From: Cudoniella acicularis
Taxonomy: Eukaryota > Ascomycota > Leotiomycetes > Helotiales > Helotiaceae
Direction: 5' to 3'
Assembly: GCA_013054445.1 (NCBI GenBank)
Contig: JAAMPI010000921.1
Coordinates: 1 to 22,999 of the forward strand
DNA length: 22,999 bases
The notes below the pieces were generated by a model. That model had not been told where the DNA came from, made no database searches, and worked only from the letters and a program-made list of their open reading frames with translations. This document shows, in pieces, positions 18,313-22,999 of the stretch. Numbering within the stretch: position 1 is the first letter of the stretch; every line of letters begins with the position of its first letter. The translations under genes were made by a program, and so were the position numbers.

Positions 18313-21300
18313 TTATTGACTCGCGACAATTTCCCTCTCATCCACATCCATTTTCTCCTGCCCAAAGCCGTTCTCATCTCCATTTCCATTAACATCTCCG
18401 TTTGATATTCCTAGCCCTACCTCGCGCTGGTGTATTTTTTCTTCTTTTTTCAACGTTCCGTCAAGGTCCATCATCATTGCCTCTTCATTCTCTCTCATAA
18501 GCTCCTCTTCTTGCCTCCGAAGCTCCCTTTCTTCCTCGGTTTCTTCTTTCACCTCCAAATCTTCTTCGCCTTCAGGAATACCTTCCGCGGGTGGAGGTGG
18601 AGGAGGTGGCGGTGTAGGGACATCATCGTCGCCTTCTTTCAGGCGCTTATAGGATTCGCTGTCTTCGGCGCTGGGAGTGTCTTCACCTTCCTCTCTCTTT
18701 CGCTTGTGATCGGAAAACGTCTCACTAACAGAAGGAGTCTCGGGTGGTATTGACGGCGTAGCTTGCGTTGGAGTATTATGCTCATCGTCAGAAAGTTCAA
18801 CATCACTAGTCTCCTTCACTTCTTCAGCCTCCAAGTCGATTTCAGGCTCTAAATGGTTCTTTCCATTCATATCGGGAGTTGAAGCGTTGTCAGGTCTTGT
18901 ATTTGATTTAGACCCATTCGCCATTCTTTCTTTCTTCTTTTTCTCCAAAGCCTTTTTCTTCTCGACTGCCCTCTCGAAAAACTCTCTTACGTACTTCTTC
19001 ACTTTCTTCTCTTGCTTTTCGGAGATCTTGGTTGGGTCATCAACTCGATTGTTTTTGAAATCGGACGCGACGAGCTTCTTTCCGACTTCCTTGGCGAATT
19101 TCTTGAGATCGTCCTTCGAAAGTTGCTTGGTGAATTTTTGCATTACATATTTGATATGTGGGAATAACTGATTTTTCATTAGCTGCGCAGACAAATGTTA
19201 GAAAGGATAGCACTAACAGTATTTTCGTAGAGCTTCATCTGCTTTTCCTGGGACATAGACCGCCATTTTTCAGTTGGCTTCTTCTTTTCCTTAGGCGTGG
19301 ACTCGGCAGTTGTAGCACTGTGTGAAGGAGTTTGAGAACTTGGTTCGGCCTTGATGATACTCTGAATGATATCTTGCAAGGCCTTTTGGGTCTGGACACT
19401 TTTCGGAGGAGCCTTCGGGGGCGGAGGAGGTTCAGATGCTGGCAGATACGGCTTCTGCCATGTCGTTTGACCACTCTTACTGTAATAGTATGGATTGCCC
19501 TTCTCATCCATTGCAGTGAACCAACCGACTGGTAGTGGGTTGAACGGTCTTCGTATTGCAGGTCGAGAGGGAACGAACGTCCTTTGAGGGATATTATTCC
19601 GAGGCCCGGTTGGAGCGACAATGGCTGCTGGGGTAGGCGATTTAGCAACTTCCTCAACCCTCTCCGAATTTCGACGTTCATACACTTGAAGTGCAGAAGG
19701 ATCGAACTTCTTCCTTGGTATTCGATAAGCAACCTCGAGCTTGCCCCATTCTTCGATGAGCCGCTTAGCTTCGAAGGCGACGTCTTCATGTTCAGAAGTT
19801 ACTAGTGCAGAGACACTTGCCTCGATCTTCGAATCACTTATCTTGTTCCTTGTAAGCCGCGGAAATTTGTAGAGAATGTCGAGAATTTGGAGAATGACAT
19901 TGTTGTCATCTTTCCAGGTGGTTAGAGTGGTACGAAGAATCTGGTAACCGTGCATTTGCACAACTTTGTTGCGAACTTTGTCGTCGCCGCAGTGCTGGAT
20001 GCGACTGAGCAATTTGACGGCAATCCACTTCTCCTTGCACTGCATGAGGGTTGCCATGACTTTGCGAACGCCATCCTCATCAAGGCCTTTTGGTTGGACG
20101 TTGTTAACGTATTCCTCATCGTCCTCCCCTGTCTTCTTCTTTCGAGGTTTCTTGGCGACGGCAGAGTCCCACCCATCGCCATCATCGATACCAAGAGCTT
20201 CAATGGTCGCATGGGACAATTTGGTGGCCCGCTCAGTCTGCGTCTTGCCACCAATGTAGCCTGAACAGTTCGGTTCGCCGCAATAGCACGGTTGGGGGTC
20301 AGCGCCGTAGCGGTCCACATTGTAGTTAAACACCAACTCCTCGCCCGCTCTAATGCGTCGCTCGGCAAAAATGCCCATGCGCAGCTTGTCCCCGACAACC
20401 CATTTGTCCACGTAACAGTTGGGATTGCAGGAATGGTTGCAAAATCGACCTAGATTTCCCCTTTTCGTGGCATCAACGAACTCGTTCTTCGTGAGCGACA
20501 TGAAATAGAAGTGCTTGATGCCCTCTTCGTCATATTGGATCGTCCGCCGCCTGAACGTCGGCTCATTAATGACTTCACCGATGTACTCGAAAACAAACTC
20601 GTTGGGCTGCAAGTCAGTGTTCGCACGCAAACCGTAGCCCTTCTTCTCTGTATGGATAACGGACACGTTCGCATACTGCCTTTTCTGAAAGCGCTGGTTC
20701 TGACATCCGGCACCGCAGTTGCAATCTCCGTCAACACACTCCATCTTTGTCGCACGATTAATGCAGTCCGAATCTTCACCACATGCGTGATTCTTGCCAT
20801 CTCCTGCGTGCACATCAGTAAACTGTGAAACATCACAATAATCAAAGAACTTACTCCACTCCTCAGAGCAGTCGCAATCAAGAGCATCGTGCTCGGAAGA
20901 TCCCATGTGCTTGGATCCATAAATGCATTCTTTGATTATTTGAAATACCGAGATCGACTCTTCAGTGGCATCGGGCAAATCGTTGAAAAGTTGTGGCGGT
21001 CTGGCGATTACTTTTTGCGATGATTTCCGTGACAATTTGGGTGTTTTCCCTGGCTCCAATGTGACCGTGATATCCCCCCCCAATATGTTGTTCACCGTCC
21101 TCGTCTTCGGATTTTGGAGATTGGCTTGCGCTCTGCTCTATGGGTGATTGGGATGTGGATTTCCGCGTTGCAGGTGTGGAGGAACGAGATTTTTCAATCT
21201 TGCCTGGCGTAGGTGCTTGATCGTGATAACTATCCGCTACGATTGTGTCCCCAACGGGCGATTCCCCGTTCAGCTTCATCTCGCCCAGCGCAGCGTCGAC

Positions 21301-21336
21301 CGCTTCCGACTTGATTTCCCGAGTGTCATCTGCCAT
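18313..21336 (-). CDS. SET2: Set2 histone H3 lysine-36 methyltransferase (one frame break at a G8 run)
   Basis: Minus-strand exons: 21336-20855, 20803-19218 and 19167-18313. Removing introns 20854-20804 (51 nt, branch TACTGAT) and 19217-19168 (50 nt, TCTAAC) restores [20 protein letters not shown] and [15 protein letters not shown], as expected for the family. Reading also needs one base skipped at the G8 run (21074-21081), giving [16 protein letters not shown] and about 973 residues in total. Domains: disordered N-terminus 1-85; AWS Cys-rich zone about 148-202; SET 203-325 with [12 protein letters not shown] and [12 protein letters not shown]; post-[11 protein letters not shown] 333-340; a TFIIS-like helical region about 400-510; WW about 582-616 ([20 protein letters not shown]); SRI 690-767, which binds phosphorylated RNA polymerase II; then an acidic tail with a polyproline run. 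It deposits H3K36 methylation during transcription elongation in the nucleus. Identity is certain; whether the break is biological is not. Confidence 0.95.
21074..21081 (-). repeat. G8 homopolymer (C8 on + strand) at the SET2 frame break
   Basis: Eight G on the coding strand at the exact place where the N-terminal frame (from the ATG at 21336) and the AWS/SET frame meet. Seven G would give continuous reading. Confidence 0.85.
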
Positions 21337-22853
21337 TTCGTTGTGCGATGGAAGGTGTCGAGTCGGACGTTATCCGCGAGGGATGGCGAGAGACGAATTT
21401 CAATGTTGAGAACCTGATGTTGAAACTCGGCGCAACTCAAGGTTGGGTGGTCGCCTCAGCGAAGTGAGATTCGACAGAGGGTAAAGTGATATAAATATTT
21501 TGTAGCTGGTGCTAGATGATTTCAGTCTGCGATGCGAATCTGCCGGCAGGAGACGTCGAGGCAAAAGGAGTGTTTGCGCGGGCTGCGGAGGCAGGGAAAG
21601 GTAGAGATTGTAAAGATTGGAGAGGGTCTGTAATGACCAAGGAGGGATTTGCGGGAACCAGACTACTCGCAGGCGAGGACATTGAATGCCGCTCTCGAAG
21701 TGAATGGCTTGGAGAGTTCGGCGAAGTGGACGAGAGGAGGAGGAGGAATCGAGTAAAAGATGATGGAATAGAAATGGATGCGACCACCACAGGTTACCTT
21801 TGCCACATTTCCGACCCAAGCTCGAATCTCCCTTTGTTGCTCGCAGCGCAATCACGTATCACTCTTGACTCTTCAGTTTTGCACCTCCGTTCCCTGCCAA
21901 AGTCGGTTGCATTGCTATCAAATTGCTATGTAGGAGATGGAGATTCATGTATTGAGGCTCGACTAGTGCCGGGCTCGGCAATCGCCGTTGCGCTGACCCC
22001 AGACACAACATCGTGATTTCCTCCGCCAACACCCTAATGTGCTTGTGAAGCCATTCATGGACGAATTGCTGTGTCTCTGAGCGCAATCGCCGTCGACTTT
22101 TGATTGTGCAGACAAACAATCCTGCCAGCAGAACCATAAACAAGCAAGCTAGCCACGCAGAGAGCGCCCGGCATACCATTGACAAATGCGCGCCTAGAAC
22201 AGAAAATCTTACATACCGTTTTGGTGCATATTAGCAATGCTCTTGTGGTGTTGAGCACTCGGATGGTGTTGTGTAGAGCTTGCGCTCGCATCGTGTACTT
22301 GCAATTCTTATTGCACCTCGTCCTGGCCTTGCGCTCTCAGCCATTGCTCGACCCTGACCACTTCATCACCCTGGGTTCGCCTGCGCCTATCTTGTGTAAG
22401 GCGAGTGACATTCGGTGATCGTGCCGACTCGATGCCGTCTGGCTCTCCTTGTACTGGGTTCTGCATGCATGCTATTTCAGACGTCGACCCGTTCCTATTA
22501 AGGAAGTCGCGGGGTAACAGACAGCCCACCTTCAACTCTGCTCGTCGGTCTGCAGGCCGGATAATGAGTTTTTGGAGTGGAAAAGGCATTCGCGCAATCT
22601 ATCAGCGACGTCAGTAGGTCGAAGTCGAGGAAGGAGCGGTCTACGTACCTCCTTCTGTACGGACCTCGTCATACTCCTATGAGAGACTGACAGCGCACAA
22701 TGCAGAATTGGCGCGAGGCCCGCCCCACCGACGATGTCTTTATAAAAAAGTCTCATGTCCTTGAGGAAGACAATCAAGTGAAGGCTTCATTGTCAATCAA
22801 TTCAGCACTGACGCTGCAAATGCACCTCGCGATGTCCTCCTGACTATGTCTAG
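21337..22853. other. Gene-poor upstream region of SET2
   Basis: No convincing gene on either strand over about 1.5 kb. The part next to 21337 should be the SET2 promoter and leader. A 56-codon minus-strand frame starting MSSPASSLVPANPSL (21682-21512) lies about 175 nt upstream of the SET2 ATG. A longer minus-strand patchwork around 21859-22291 includes a hydrophobic stretch but has no recognisable motif. The composition is not AT-rich enough to suggest RIP-degraded repeats, and no transposon ends are seen. Confidence 0.45.
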
Positions 22854-22999
22854 CAACATCGAGGCCCTCGTCGGCGGCCGCAGAAACGGTCGCGTCTCCC
22901 TCGAACCCCTCCGGCCAACGAAGATTCCGCGGGCGACGGTCGGTGCGACGGGAAAAGCGAGCAGAAGTCGTTGGCGAATATCATGATGATGGCGACATC
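22854..22999 (+). CDS. Possible start of a coding exon running off the right edge
   Basis: A GC-rich stretch is open on the + strand from just after a possible acceptor (branch CTGAC near 22840, CTAG at 22850-22853) to the window end, reading SGQRRFRGRRSVRREKRAEV and onward. A competing ATG frame from 22846 stops at 22986, and a minus-strand frame is also open here, as GC-rich DNA often allows. No motif is recognised, so this is only a pointer to look beyond the edge. Confidence 0.15.

Noticed and set aside
17961..18392. 143-codon + strand open frame between GABA transaminase and SET2
   Set aside because: It overlaps the SET2 3' coding end in antisense, has no recognisable motif, and has odd composition. 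It is most likely a chance frame.
18430..19171. Phe-rich + strand open frames opposite the SET2 C-terminal exon
   Set aside because: They are the complement of Lys/Glu-rich SRI and acidic-tail codons and have no independent support.
19183..19217. A 35-nt intron in SET2 ending at the first CAG
   Set aside because: It is too short and would add extra residues. The 50-nt version ending at 19168 restores [13 protein letters not shown], which matches the family.
21516..22016. 166-codon + strand open frame upstream of SET2
   Set aside because: No domain, no plausible promoter or intron pattern, and it overlaps the short minus-strand frame. Support is too weak to call it a gene.
21859..22291. Minus-strand patchwork with a hydrophobic stretch and a GTATGT donor near 22216
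   Set aside because: It could be imagined as a small membrane protein with one intron, but no acceptor gives a convincing continuous protein and no family is recognised.
1..22999. Biosynthetic gene cluster, transposon or novel defence system
   Set aside because: The genes are unrelated housekeeping and metabolic functions. There are no backbone synthase, transposase, terminal repeat, nuclease or NLR-type genes, and no RIP-like AT-rich blocks.

Overview
The window is nuclear DNA from a filamentous ascomycete (Pezizomycotina). The evidence is the many short spliceosomal introns (about 47-117 nt, mostly with GTATGT/GTAAGT-type donors, CTAAC/CTGAC-type branch sites and CAG/TAG acceptors), pyrimidine-rich leaders, and gene families typical of this group: a 2EXR-domain protein, a fungal-specific transcription-factor domain protein, a LURP-one-related protein, a GH35 beta-galactosidase of about 990 residues, and a Set2 with AWS-SET-postSET-WW-SRI order. 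A leotiomycete-like origin is a guess from overall protein flavour and is not demonstrated.

Layout, left to right: the 3' end of a proline-rich gene (+, 1-479); TIF6/eIF6 (+, 1407-2490, five exons); a 2EXR-domain gene (-, 3000-4730) with a reading-frame break; SWI5 (+, 5396-7631) whose small recombination domain sits behind a disordered extension of about 620 residues; a LURP-one-related gene (-, 8123-8904, three exons); a fungal-specific transcription-factor-domain gene without a visible zinc cluster (-, 9751-11418); a secreted GH35 beta-galactosidase (+, 12121-15504, eight exons) divergent from that regulator; mitochondrial GABA transaminase (+, 16167-17742, two exons); SET2 histone H3K36 methyltransferase (-, 18313-21336, three exons, one frame break at a run of eight G); and a right-hand stretch of about 1.6 kb with no convincing gene, possibly entering a new coding exon at the very edge.

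Most genes are independent housekeeping or metabolic units (ribosome biogenesis, recombination, chromatin, GABA shunt), as expected for fungal chromosomal DNA. The only neighbourhood suggesting shared control is the head-to-head pair of transcription-factor-domain gene and beta-galactosidase over about 700 bp.

I found no mobile element, CRISPR array, tRNA or rRNA gene, and no clear new system. The points most worth a second look are the long Swi5 extension with six full CDK consensus sites, the stop-free 3n intron inside the Set2 AWS zinc-binding region, the homopolymer frame break in SET2, and the fact that three genes each carry one base too many for continuous reading. All splice junctions were derived by eye from reading frame, splice signals and family conservation.
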